A stretch of 64,000 bases of DNA from Macrocystis pyrifera (lineage: Eukaryota; Sar; Phaeophyceae; Laminariales; Laminariaceae): positions 372,001 through 436,000 of the forward strand of contig JASSKH010000006.1 of the NCBI GenBank assembly GCA_031763025.1, read 5' to 3'. This document shows positions 8,565 through 19,784 of the stretch, piece after piece. How positions within the stretch are numbered: position 1 is the first letter of the stretch; each line of letters opens with the position of its first letter. The notes beneath the pieces are model-generated. The model was not told the DNA's origin. It did no database searches and worked only from the letters and a program-made list of their open reading frames with translations. The translations under genes and the position numbers were made by a program.

Positions 8565-11500
8565 TCATTTCGCTTTACCCACCGGTTTCTGCAGCACCAC
8601 GAAGCCCCAGCCTAGGAGGCCGCGAGAGTTCGCTGACTTCCAAGCCAGGAACCCTTTCAACATGTCATCTATGAACTGCTCCCCCACGCCTGTCAGGTTG
8701 TTGCGTTCAGACGCAAGCACCTCATATTGCTGCAGGATCGAGTCGGTTCCGATGGTTAGGTTGGTAGGGGCTCACTGTTAAAAAAGCTTTCATGGTAGTA
8801 CGAGCGAAATACGAGTACAGGTTGGACTGAGGCGTGCGTCTTCAGCGCCTGCACAATACTTTTTTCACAAGCTCCCTAGAGTCAGAGCTTGGAATTGATC
8901 GAGCACCAATTCTGCGTGTCCACTGCTCGAATGCAAGGCAGGACCCGCCAGCAGCGCAACTACTGCCTGCCGCAGAAGAACACTGGGCAGGCGAGCGAGA
9001 GTTCTTCGCAAAACGGATGTAAAGATAGAGACTGTCTGGACCGAAAGAAATTGGCAGGTAATACATCACCGACTCGGTTCGCCTACGCCACACATCGTAC
9101 CATATCCATCAGCTCAAGGCAAGACAGCAGAAGGAATAGGCGACGAGAAGGGCAGTCCCATAATGTCTAGTGTGGTATAGATCATATATCGGGGGGGGGG
9201 CGGGGTCGCGGTGGGGTAGTTATGTCCAGCGGCGTTGCAAACCATATAAGAAAACATGTATTTCCCGATACCCCTTTGGGCTTCCCTCCCTGAGGTCAAT
9301 GCCAGCGGAAACGTCGTCCCCGAGAGAATTATAGCAGGCGGTGTCGCACACCCGAACACCGTGGAAACTATCTGGAACACTCGCGGGAGACCAGGCTCTC
9401 ACCAATGCGTGGTGTATCTCAAGGTTTTCTGACAGGTTGGTGGACTCGACGACCACTAGACCGCAATCCTTGCTCCATTGCTGGTAGGACGTCAGCGTGG
9501 CTAAGTCTTCCAGCCTGAGGGTGTCATACGCCTTCCAAACCGCAACAACATGTGACGAGGAGCGTTAAGTAGCAGAAACAAACGATATGTGAGACGAGGG
9601 GGGGGCGAGGGCGCGCGGGGGGGGGGGGGGGGGGGTCGGGCGTAGCGGCGAACGTAGGAGGCCTCATATCGCTTTGTTTATGACTTGGTATCTACCACTT
9701 CACCAGGAGGACGAACATATTCAATCACGGTGGGAAATGTACCCGCCGAGCGAGCCATTTTCACACTCGACGCGTAGAGCCAAGACCGGACGCCTACCGT
9801 TTCTTCTAGGATCGACATAGCCTTAGGCTGCGAGAAGGCTGAGCCAAATACCTCGTATGGCTCAGACGATTTCATGCAAGGGCGAGGTCAGCCTAGACGC
9901 TGCGATCGTGAATCTCGCGGTGTTTCTCGCCAAATAACGGGTAATCGCATCTAGAGGACACAGCTACACGCCCGTGTACCGCTAGGGCATACTTGGGCGT
10001 GATGAATAGGACCATCGCCTTGTGCGGGGTCAGGGTTATGTAGAGAGGACTACTACGGGGGTCCATAGTTAATAGGACCTACGGTATACATAAAAACCTA
10101 TACATTTAGGTATTTTTACTAACAATATTTGGTCCCGTTAACTATGGACCCCCGTACTAGGTTCTTGAAGGATCCATGTGAACCTAACGGAGTGCCTGAG
10201 GCCCTACCGCGCTCTGACGAATGAAATAGTACCATCTGTGTGCTGAAGAACGAGGTGGCTGTCGGGACAATCAGGCATGAGATGCACGAGCACTTCACCA
10301 CCTTCCGCCAATACTCGGCAGTTTATTCTCATAGTCACGTCAGCTCCCGGCGCCCCTCGCTTCCCTCCAGCCGTCAATGCCGTCAACCTCATTCACCCCC
10401 CTCTCCCCTCACCGTCTGCAAGTCCTCGGCCTCGGCATCCTCCGCCTGAATGTAGTCCGTCACCACCATCCTGCCCCCTGGCTTCAGCACACGCGCCGCC
10501 TCCGCTATCGCCCTGGGCCGCCCGGACCCCGCGTGCAGCAGTGAATCCTGTGAGATGACGACATCGCAGCTTGAGTCCGGCAAGCCTGTATCGAAGAACG
10601 AAGTCTCTCCAGGAATTATGATTTTGTCCTCCAGCCCAGCGGCCTTGTTCAAGGCGGCGTTCAAGACGTTCTGTTTCTTGGCGATGTTGATGCAGATCAC
10701 CTTTAGTAAGGCTCGCGCACAGGAGGGTGGGGGGAAAGGGGGCGGTATGGGATAGGCTCGGTGTTGCACTGTGCGGGTTTCATTGTCAGAGGCGGTAGTA
10801 GCACCTGCAGTAGGAAATACGGATATGGTGCACGTGCTTCGACATGGGTGTACGTAGCACGTTTTGTCCGTTGCTTGTTTTCTGACTGAGGGGGGGACAT
10901 TTATCGAGGAGTAGGGTAAACGAAACAATTATCAAGTGAAGGAGGGGAGGGGGCGAAAGTAGGAGTCTGTGAGGCGGCGATAAACGAGATATTTTGTTTG
11001 TTCAGATTGATCTTAACTACTATCTGGTGCTAGTGCATTTTCGACGACACTCGATTCAAGTCGGACTGGAAACGTATTCCGATACATTCTCCAAACGGGG
11101 AAATACAAAAAGTTCGGATTGGCTCTGGCTCCAATGTGGTTTGATTTAGTAATATTCGGTTTGACACCTGGCGAAGCTCCACAGGAGACTCAGAAAATGA
11201 ACTTTCCACCCCTACAGTACTGCAGTGCATCCTGGAATATCTTTTCTCGAGAAGGCTTATAAGTCGTCTCCTACGCATCCTGCCGTGCGTTTCGGGCCAG
11301 AATGCGAACGCAGGAACAAATCGCCGAAATCCGGGAATATAGGTACTCAGTAACATGAAATATATGGCAAAAGGCAGAAGGGGGGCATGTCTGTTTTTCC
11401 GCATCGACTTCCACCGCCTCTTCAGGTATTCATATGTGCTGCTCTGCTTCCTTCCTTTTGCCTCGTCGATATTTTTGCTCTCGCTATTTTCATGCCTGTG

Positions 11501-13107
11501 TCTATTGTCATGCCTGTGTCTTGCTCCCATCCTCCATCGCACACAGATCCGAGAACGTATCATAGCGGCGAAGCTGAATACGGAGAACAACAGTTCCCAC
11601 GCTAATGTTCACCGCGTTCGTCGGACAGAAGCCAATATTCTACCAGTACCACCCATGACACGAGACTCCCCTATGTACCTTGCAGCCAAACTCCTTGGCG
11701 GCCACCCGCGCCGTTCCTCCAGACCCGGCGCCCATATCCATCAGGGTACATTCGTCGGGAGCGGGATGACCGCCGCCGGCGGGGAAGCACCTGGAGAGCA
11801 CCTCTTGCGTGGCCAGAATGTTGGCCTTGATAACCCTGGGGATTCCTTCCAACTCGGCGTCTTCGCCCTGGAGTTTGGTGTACAGACCCACCCGGAGGTG
11901 CTCGTCTCCCCTTGCCTGTGGAGGTCATTTGGATTATGCGGTGGGAGGAACAGCGGGAGGGGGGGTTAGGGGGGGGGGGCTTGAGGGGTGAGCATTGTTG
12001 GCCGACGGGGAGAGAGAGGGTCAGTATATCGCGACCGATACAGTGTTGTCCCTTGCAACTCGTGGGTTGAGCGTTAAACTCGTAGGAAGGATGGCGTCGA
12101 GCAACCAAAATTAGGAGAGGGGGTATCTACTAGGGCGTCGGACCCCGTTTGTACCTTGACAGCCCATGATGCAGCGCACGAAATCCATAATCTGAAGCGA
12201 AGGTTAGAACACGATCGATGAACCCCGCGCTTTATTTATCGCACCACACTCCAACGAAAATTTGGCTGCAGAACATACTCTCTGATGGCCGCGAAAACGA
12301 AAAGACAAGCGAGCAGGCGTCCTGAAATACAAACAACAGCGTGGGGTGTTGATGAGAGGTGCGTGCAACAGGTGTTCCGCACGACGAACGGCAGCCTGCA
12401 TCGAGGCAGACAAGAGCACCCCCCGCCCCCGTAGACTGACACTACACTGTTGTTTCCGTTGGAAAGCGAAAGAGAAGACTTCCATGGCCGCCAACGTCTC
12501 AGTGTGATTTCAATATGGTACGGTGGTGCACTGCTGTGCCTCCCGTATGGAAGGACGTAGGTGTGAAACCCAACACGGCACCTCTACACCGAGACTTGAT
12601 TAAACGGAGCCTGTATTCAGTAAGACAGATACCAAGGTGACAGACTAGGGTGGCGGACCCACAAGCCACGACAAACGCACTCCAGAAAGATACACATACG
12701 AGTTAAATATATGGTGTGCAGCTACAGTAGTTCGCGCGAGGTCCTAAACTGTTCTTCGTGTTCGCCACAAGTAAGTGCTCGTACCGTGGCATGCGCGCAG
12801 CCTTTCGTCTCCAGTGCTCCCAGCCATACCGTCGCTCTCACGCAATAACGTTCCTGTTAAATATCATACGTATTATACACTTGTATGGTTGCACATTAAT
12901 ACTGTGCACGTTTTGTATATTTTCTTGCAAGTATCTCCACGATTTCCCGGTTCTTTACCCTAATGTCATGTATGCTCTGTTCCTCACCTGTCGGTAGTAG
13001 TTGTAGACGTCGTCGGAGTCGTAGTAGTTCTGCGCCGTCGTGGCGAGCTGCAACGACTTGTCGCTGAAGGCTACCGCGCCTGGAGCCATGGCGGTGTTAG
13101 CTTCCAT
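8565..13107 (-). CDS. Sarcosine/dimethylglycine-type SAM-dependent N-methyltransferase, five exons
   Basis: The gene joins as 13107-12988, 11915-11679, 10700-10413, 9531-9403 and 8729-8565 on the minus strand, 939 nt and 312 codons plus stop. Every intron starts GT, ends AG and is phase 0. Exon 1 starts MEANTAMAPG; exons 1-2 join at NYYRQ and ARGDEHLRVGLY; exon 2 holds SAM-binding motif I (LMDMGAGSGGTAR); exon 3 has CKVICINIAKKQN (across the junction), SQDSLLHAGS and ARVLKPGGRMVVTD; exon 4 has AYDTLRLEDLATLTSYQQW; exon 5 ends NSRGLLGWGFVVLQK. This order matches sarcosine/dimethylglycine methyltransferases, which transfer methyl groups from SAM to amines on the way to glycine betaine, an osmolyte. 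Substrate is inferred; the family also includes phosphoethanolamine and tocopherol methyltransferases. Intron 3 contains a MITE. The protein has no evident membrane segment. Confidence 0.85.
8730..9402 (-). other. Intron 4 of the methyltransferase gene
   Basis: The intron runs from the GT complement at 9401-9402 to the AG complement at 8730-8731. It contains a G-rich stretch at 9190-9215 and no other recognisable feature. Confidence 0.75.
9532..10412 (-). other. Intron 3 of the methyltransferase gene, with MITE and poly-G tract
   Basis: The intron is bounded by GT at 10411-10412 and AG at 9532-9533 on the minus strand. It holds MITE copy 1 (10050-10160) and a G run around 9618-9636. A 65-codon open stretch on the minus strand at 9678-9875 shows no family resemblance and is not needed for the protein, so I leave it as intron. 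Confidence 0.75.
10050..10160 (+). mobile_element. MITE copy 1 (111 bp), inside an intron
   Basis: The ends are CTACTACGGGGGTCCATAGT and the near complement ACTATGGACCCCCGTACTAG. The interior TTTTTACTAACAATATTTGG is shared with copies 2 and 5. It has no coding capacity. The terminal inverted repeat is about 28 bp. An outer TA on both sides would fit a TA target site as used by Tc1/mariner-type transposases, but no autonomous partner is in the window. Confidence 0.85.
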
Positions 13108-13770
13108 CTGTGTGGACGGAACTGGTGCTCGTCTGTCCCCTCGACCGGAAGAGAAAAATTCGGTGGAGCACACTAACGATTGAGGGTAGTCTGCGCCACG
13201 AGCGGCAAGGACGCGGAACGGTTGGTTCAGCGGAGTGGGGGGGGGGGGGGCATCAAGCGGCCGCCTGCACCTGACATCAACGCTGTTATTCCTGTATAGC
13301 AAAACAGCCGGCTGCGGTGGCTTCCGATGTGTCATCCAACTCTATTCCTGTTACCAGCACATACGCCCATGTTTATCTCGACCCCTAGAGAGTGACAAAC
13401 GCAATCGTAAGTTTAGTGCTATCAGCTATTAAACGTCCAATAGCAGCGTGAGCGCACAGCAGCACGGGTAGGGTCATTTTGCGTCCGTGCCGCCCCCCTT
13501 GAGGATGTAACTCCAGCACGGGTGTGTGTGACCCCCCAACCACGACATGGTCGTTGCCCCAACCGTCGATGTTTTAACGTCAACTTTTCTTTCTGAAGTT
13601 CCGAGAGGGATGAGACGGCACTCCTGTTTCGGGGAATAGCTGCGTTACTATCAGATGTTGAGGTTGTTGCTGTACAATTCAGTAGTAAAACGGTTAACGA
13701 GACAGCAGACATGCACACCTCGTACATATAAATCATAATTTATCCATCTGATTTATCTAGAGTAGATCAC
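13108..13770. other. Upstream region of the methyltransferase gene
   Basis: This should hold the promoter and 5' untranslated region of the minus-strand gene. I see a G run at 13237-13249 and no clear TATA box or other gene. Confidence 0.45.
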
Positions 13771-13881
13771 CTATTACGGGGGTCTATAGCTAACAGGACT
13801 TATGGTATACCTAAAAACCTATATATTTACCTATTTTTACTAACAATATTTGGTCCTATTAACTATGGCCCCCCGTAATAG
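13771..13881 (+). mobile_element. MITE copy 2 (111 bp)
   Basis: It starts CTATTACGGGGGTCTATAGC and ends CCCCCCGTAATAG, has the same length and orientation as copy 1, and lies upstream of the methyltransferase gene. Confidence 0.85.
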
Positions 13882-14910
13882 TTCCTCGCCCGCCTTTGTG
13901 GCTTCGTGAGACACTGTGTGAAATCTGCGTGAAATAGTGCAGATCCCACCCAAGAAACATGTGCTAAATCGTGCAGATTTCACGGGTCCCACCCGACAAC
14001 AGGAATAGTTAATACACGATCGGGAACATATCTGCCTCGAAAGGTCTAGATCATGATCTATTTGTAGATGATCTGTCGATGATCTGTCCGAGGTGTTACA
14101 ACTGTTATATTGGCAAGGATTTGGCAGCACGATAGTTTCAACAGTTTGCCGCAGAATACATGAATAAATCACCAAATGAAATAATTGTTTCTTCAGAATT
14201 TCAACTATTAATAAATTGCCAACGAAGGGCTAGAAAAACACTTGATAATTTAACAAAATTCAAGTGTCCATGATCTTGCCAGTATGGCAAAACGTTTGGC
14301 GAGTCTAGAGTATCGTCCTGGAGAACTTACGGTGTATTTTATGTCCCCCGGCGTTTAGAGATGACGCATGACATGAAATAGGAGCACACGCTACAAATTG
14401 TATAGGTTTTCAGGCGTAAATCTTCAGCGTTGCCCTTGAGCCACTGCAATTCCGGCCTCTGCACTCGGCAAAGAATATGACATACCCACGCCGCTATGGG
14501 AGCAATCGTGTACACTTCTGGGCGATCGCATGATCTTCTTATACTATTACATACAGTAAATATATTAGAGTTGACGTCATGGGTTCGAGTTCCCGTGTGG
14601 AGTAACATATTTCAAATGACATAAACTACAGACAAAGCCAGTAGCGCCTATTGTGGCCATCTGGCGGTTGAAGCGGAAGCCACGTACCCCAGTCGTGGGG
14701 AGAGGGGAGAGAAGAGACTATTTTTTTTTTTATGACGATAAGGCTGACATCTACGGCACACATCGGACACATCATGATTTACAGCAGACAATTTAGTGCA
14801 ACACCAGCAGCTGCGAGAGGTTGTGCAGGACCCTCATATAACAAATCCATTCGAGAACAACGTCCTAGATCATGCGAAACACTATACGGGCTACAACCTG
14901 GGAAAATGAA

Positions 14911-15021
14911 CTATTATAGGGGGGCATAATAAACAGGACCAAATATTGTTAGTAAAAATGGGTAAATGTATATATTTTTGTGTGTACCGTAGGTCCTGTT
15001 AACTATGGTCCCCCGTAGTAG
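14911..15021 (-). mobile_element. MITE copy 3 (111 bp), inverted
   Basis: The interior reads CCAAATATTGTTAGTAAAAA, the reverse complement of the interior of copies 1 and 2, so this copy is inverted. It ends CCCCCGTAGTAG. Confidence 0.82.
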
Positions 15022-15353
15022 ATCATGAAGGGGGAATCGAACAGCTGTCCGAGATGTGTAATTACTGGTCTCAAAGTTTTTTTTTTATGTTTTTTATTGT
15101 ATATTTTTAACATGTTTTGTATATTGGGAGGCGTTCTATGATAGCGATTCACCCTTCATGTTCTGAGGCTCGTCACTTGAGGAGCTCCACGCACCTCACC
15201 CGAAAACTGATTCCAGCTACAATCAAGTTGCACGACGAATAATCCTATGCCCCACGTACAACAACTACGTCAATTTTTTGAAACAAGATTGGCTTTCCGA
15301 CGATTTTGGGCTAAGCGATCCCGTCAACAAGAAAAAAATCGAGCGAAAATGCG

Positions 15354-15464
15354 CTACTACGAGGGACTCCAGTGAATTGGACCGAGTATTGTGAGCAAAA
15401 ATATCTAAATATACAGGTTTTAGTGCGTACCGTAAGTCCTATTTACTATGCCCCCCCGTAATAC
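15354..15464 (-). mobile_element. MITE copy 4 (111 bp), inverted and diverged
   Basis: It starts CTACTACGAGGGACTCCAGT and ends CCCCCCCGTAATAC. It keeps the 111-bp length but has many substitutions, so it is probably the oldest copy here. Confidence 0.7.
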
Positions 15465-16293
15465 CTATATCGTTGAACGCGTCATGGTACACACGTATGT
15501 GCCAAACCTCTCGACCCAATCGTAGCCTGGACATTGCCCCGCGTACGTCCCACCATTCGCCGAGGTCAGAGATATGTGTACATTATTGCGTTATACCTGG
15601 TACGACTACTGTGGTCGTGTGTGTTCGAGGGCACTTGCTTGCTGTCGTCATCCCCGTACCTTGTCTCGTACACAAGTAGTGCCCGACGCCTTCCCAAGAT
15701 GCGAGAGAGCTCTCTCTCTCGTCACTCACATCTACTCTTATCATTGTTAGCTGCCGTTCTGACGGGATCGTCTGTATTGATCTGTACGAAACCTGACGTG
15801 TCTTTCACTCTAGTTCTCTAAGGGCTAGCGTTACGGTCAGGCTTGCGGTTGGGGTTAGGTTAGGATAGGTTGAAAAAATATAAATTGCCGTAGGTAGACG
15901 CCGAGCCGAGCCAAGGGCCTTCCATTCATTGGGGTTCGACGGCAGGAATATCTCGTACTGGAGAGTTATCAAAAAACTGCCGAGACCGCCCGTTATAGCG
16001 TGTGTATGCCGAATTCGACGCGAGTCCACGAGGGTTGAACCTGGTGAACCGTTGTTGCGGTAAAAGTGCAAGGCGCGTACCGCCGTAGTTGAGAGGTGGG
16101 GAGGAAATCTTACAGTATACTACGAATCCACTCGTAATGATAACATATACGCTATTATTCCGGAGGCAACATAGTACATACAGTAGAAGAAATCAAGACC
16201 GACTTTGCCGATTATTTTCATTTTTTGGATCCTGACTTCTAAAAAGGGCACCCGTAATACACAAAATGCAAATAGCAGGAACTATTATTGATG

Positions 16294-16404
16294 ATATTAC
16301 GGGGGTCCATAGTTAACAGGACCTATGGTGTACATAAAAACCCATATATTTGCCTATTTTTACTAACAAAATTTGGTCCCGTTAACTATGGACCCCCGTA
16401 ATAG
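16294..16404 (+). mobile_element. MITE copy 5 (111 bp)
   Basis: It starts ATATTACGGGGGTCCATAGT and ends GACCCCCGTAATAG, with the longest perfect inverted ends of the five. It lies about 20 bp before SINE copy S1. Confidence 0.88.
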
Positions 16405-16424
16405 TAGAATACGGCAAACTTGGT

Positions 16425-16760
16425 GCCGGCGTCCCCGGTGGCTTGGTAGGCGGTCCTCGTGCCTGTCAAGATCAATTTCGTGGGTTCAAGTCCCACCGAG
16501 TGCATGCTCATAGGGACTTTTTCTTGCATAAAAAATTGATAAGCGGAAAGCGCGAAAGCGTGAGTTGGCTACATTCGATGAAAATCGACGAGCAGTGGGA
16601 ATGCTGAGCCCTATGCGCGACAAAAATAGAGGCACGTACCGGGTGGGAGAAGGGACGACACCTGTGACCACGGCTTGTCCAGAAGATCGTCGAGGGTAAA
16701 ACCTCCTACGAGTGGGCTGGGAAGTAAAAGTGATGGATAATGTATATATATATATAAATT
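16425..16760 (+). mobile_element. tRNA-derived SINE, copy S1 (full length)
   Basis: The head starts GCCGGCGTCCCCGGTGGC and has a box A-like TGGCTTGGTAGG (16439-16450) and a box B GGTTCAAGTCC (16483-16493) matching the RNA polymerase III consensus. A unique body follows, with CGATGAAAATCGACGAGCAG, and the copy ends AAAAGTGATGGATAA and an AT-rich tail. Head, body and variable tail are the structure of a tRNA-related SINE. The same unit recurs at 19.5, 27.4, 27.6, 31.7 and 42.3 kb. Confidence 0.8.
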
Positions 16761-17494
16761 ATTTGAAAGATGAGGTGACTGCAACTCTTCGAAACTATGC
16801 AATTCTTTGTAGCTTATGCTTACACGTAGTGGTGGTGTAGGATTGATTCTTCAAAACAATGTATTCATGAGTGTATATATATGTTCAAGAACGTCCCGTC
16901 GGGCACCCGATCTCCCAAGCGCTCCCGGAACCACCGCGGCTGCACGGTGGATCCGCGCCCCCCCCCCCCCCTAACAACCGTCGGTGTCCACACCGGAAGA
17001 AAAGGCGCCTAAGACCGACTTGGCCAGGGGGAAGCGTCGAAAGGCGTGGACGCGTCTCTCGGGCGCGGGGTAGGCGGGGGATCATAAAACCAGGAGCGCC
17101 GAGAACGATACAGCAAGAGACTGCTGGGTAGTTTCACCTACTACTCCTGTACGTACTGATGTTGCTTTACTGTTGTACATAGTTGGGACTGTGCTTGGGT
17201 GGGTCCGTGTATTGGAGTGCTGCACGTGCTGCTGTGGGGTATATATATGTGGTATTAAATAGTGCTGCTGCACATCAAAAGTGGGTGCGGTGACGGGAAT
17301 GGGTGGTCGGCGATGAACACCATTTTAGTCCACTGGTGTTTGCAGCGTACCACTATTAATAGCTATCTCTAAAAAGTGTACCAACACGGTTTGGTTGGAC
17401 TCTGGTTTGAATTGCGTGGGTACCAGCGGGCTTACTCGGACGTGCCCTACCCGTTTGGCGGGCAACCTCAGACCTTGTCAACCGCGGGTTGCGG

Positions 17495-19265
17495 GTACTC
17501 GATGTCCGCGAGTTGGCACTCTGACAGCACCCCAGGCAGCGGGCGTGTTGTAGCTAGTAGTCTCGAGTTGGCCAGTTGTTGGAACGGGGGGAGCTCTATG
17601 CTGCAGTTGAATGGACACCAGCGGTACTAGTCTAGTTTGCGCACTGATTTCATTCTGTGTGCGCCTTCGTCTCGCGAATTTTACGTGGGAGGCTTCATGC
17701 TTCTCAGCCAATTTTATTTTTTCATGGTTTTTTCGGATATTCCTATAGGGCTCAGCGCCTTTGACTTGTTGCGTGACCACGGACTCGTTAATTCGAAAGT
17801 TAATGGGAGAGCAACAACAACAACAACAACATAGTAAGATCGTAAGGAAAGAACAGGCCCACCGCAGCACCGCAAAAAACAAAACAAATCACCCTCCGGG
17901 CAGCGGCGGTAGTTTGTGATACGAGGAGCGTAGACAGGTTCTACCTACTACAGTAGACTTGGTCGATTTGCTATCCTGTTGTCCTGCCTGTCCTCTCCTT
18001 CCTGCCTTCGTCAACATTGCCCGACCCCCGGAGAGGATGCATCAGGCAACAATAAATACTTGTTTGCGACTCGAGCAACAAAGCAAACGATCTAGACTTG
18101 GATCATATGCTACTACTGATGTACGTACGAACCTGCGTGTCAGGTCGTACTCGTAGGCTTAAAGAACTTGCATCCAATGCTCGAGGAAGGCGGCGGTACA
18201 GACGACGACAACAACAACAACAATAGTCGAGAGAGCACACACCTGCTATATGAGGCACTCACTTCCTCAACGCGAATTCAACCAGACGGCTGGTAGATGG
18301 CGACGGTGATAATTGATGGAGTCGCTGTTGAGGTGTTTGGTGCAGATGTGCTATGAGCGCCTGTGGCACGATACACCTGGTAAGTTTTTTGTTTTTACCT
18401 CATTAATAGTATCGGTACCACCGTGTAAACCTACCGGCTTGTCGATTTTTGGGGGATACTAACAAGGATTGTTCATCAGAATGCTCACGAAATTTCGGTA
18501 TTTTCATGATTTGTTTTCGGGAAAAGCCAAAAAACTCCGACCCCGAATAAAACGACGTCTTCAAGTGTCCGTGCCCATTCTTCAACAATAGAGAGATACA
18601 AGCGCTGTGGTCACGAAGCTACGACACAAAGATACCCCCGTTCCCCTCGCTGCCTCGGCAAAGCATGCTGCAAGGCATGCCCTAGCAGGCTTATAGCGAG
18701 AGGGACAGGTCTTTCTGGCGGGTGTAAGTAGGCCGGACTCACCCGCCAGGAGTGATACATTCTTGCTGCTGCGTGTGGCCGCGAGGCTCAGGCGGCAGTA
18801 GAGTTGGGTCGTACGTGGTGCGTCAGCCACGGAGACGCACGAATCGCGCGTCTTTTTTTACGCAGTAGCGGGTGGCAGAGCAGCAATGCTCAATCGGGAT
18901 GTCCGTGCGCGGAGGCAGGCGCCACACAGGCCAAACTACGGCACAGTCTATTGCGCCAGTAGGAGGCTGGATTCGATGACGAAGGAGGGGGGAGACAGAG
19001 CGTCGACTAGGGGGAGGGACAAATTGAACTCACACTGCCCGATAACTTTGTTTTTCAGATCAGAACCGCAAGTGCGAGGAGATTATATTTTTTTAGGACG
19101 GGAACCGACTGAAAGGGAGTGGCAACGAGAGCACGCACAAAGGATCGGGCGGATTGGGCCAAGGCGATGAGACGGCCGTGAAGAATGGCAGCAGGATGGC
19201 CCACGGAGACATTTGACCGGCCCGCACACCATCACGAGAGACGCAGTCGTCGTTTAGTTTCTGGT
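17495..19265 (+). repeat. Non-coding repeat R1, copy A
   Basis: This block of about 1.7 kb is matched in order, with indels, by copies B and C. Shared landmarks include ATGTCCGCGAGT (17500), GCACTGATTTCATT (17640), CTCCTTCCTGCCTTCGTCAA (17995), GGCGACGGTGATAATTGATG (18298) and GCTCAATCGGGATGTCCGTG (18889). No long open frame is conserved between copies and I do not recognise a protein. It lies between SINE S1 (plus) and S2 (minus). Confidence 0.65.
17812..17831 (+). repeat. (CAA)n microsatellite in R1 copy A
   Basis: About six CAA units occur here; a second run lies near 18209-18222. Confidence 0.8.
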
Positions 19266-19471
19266 ATTGTTTTTCAAGCGGCAGTAGTATGTACGTGGTA
19301 CTTCTTTTTTTTCTTTTTTTTTTTCAGCGCCCCGGAGAGCGAGAGGAAACCCCTGTTCACACTTATTTCTCAAGTTTTTGTGTACCGGTTGTAGGCACCT
19401 GACTCGAGATTTTATCTCTCCCGATTCAGGTAGTGTGGGAGTTGAACACACAATCAATAAAACTTCTCAAT

Positions 19472-19784
19472 TTGTTTTTTTTCATCATCACTTTTACTTT
19501 CCAGCCTAACTCGTAGGAGGTTTTACCCTCTGCGATCTTCTGGACAAGCCGTGGTCACAGGTGTCGTCCCTTCTCCCCCCCGGTACGTGCCTTTATTTTT
19601 TGTCACGCATAGAGTTCAGCATTCCCACTGCTCGTCGATTTTCATCGAATGTAGCTAACTCACGCTCTCGCGCTTTCTGCTAATCAATTTTTTATGCAAG
19701 AAAAAGTCCCTACGAGCATGCACTCGATGAGACTTGAACCCACGAAATTGATCTTGATAGGCACGCGGACCACCTACCAAGCCA
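19472..19784 (-). mobile_element. SINE copy S2, split by a LINE in its head
   Basis: The inverted copy runs from the tail complement (TTTTTTTTCATCATCACTTT) to CACCTACCAAGCCA. It then stops abruptly at a LINE fragment, and the missing head piece CCGGGGACGCCGGC appears at 22391, directly after the LINE's CA-repeat tail. The body is close to S5. Confidence 0.8.

Larger units (their letters stand above)
13882..16293. other. Non-coding stretch with MITEs 3 and 4
   Basis: Apart from the two MITE copies I see no supported gene. The stretch is AT-rich in places (for example 15070-15125) and contains a tRNA T-arm-like sequence (GGGTTCGAGTTCCC, about 14581-14594) without the rest of a tRNA. Confidence 0.5.

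Noticed and set aside
14575..14605. tRNA on the plus strand from GGGTTCGAGTTCCC
   Set aside because: Only a T-arm-like motif is present; no D-arm or acceptor stem matches around it.
16425..16505. A functional tRNA gene
   Set aside because: Boxes A and B are present, but the sequence continues into a body and A-rich tail and is repeated several times, so it is a SINE head; I could not fold a full cloverleaf with paired acceptor ends.
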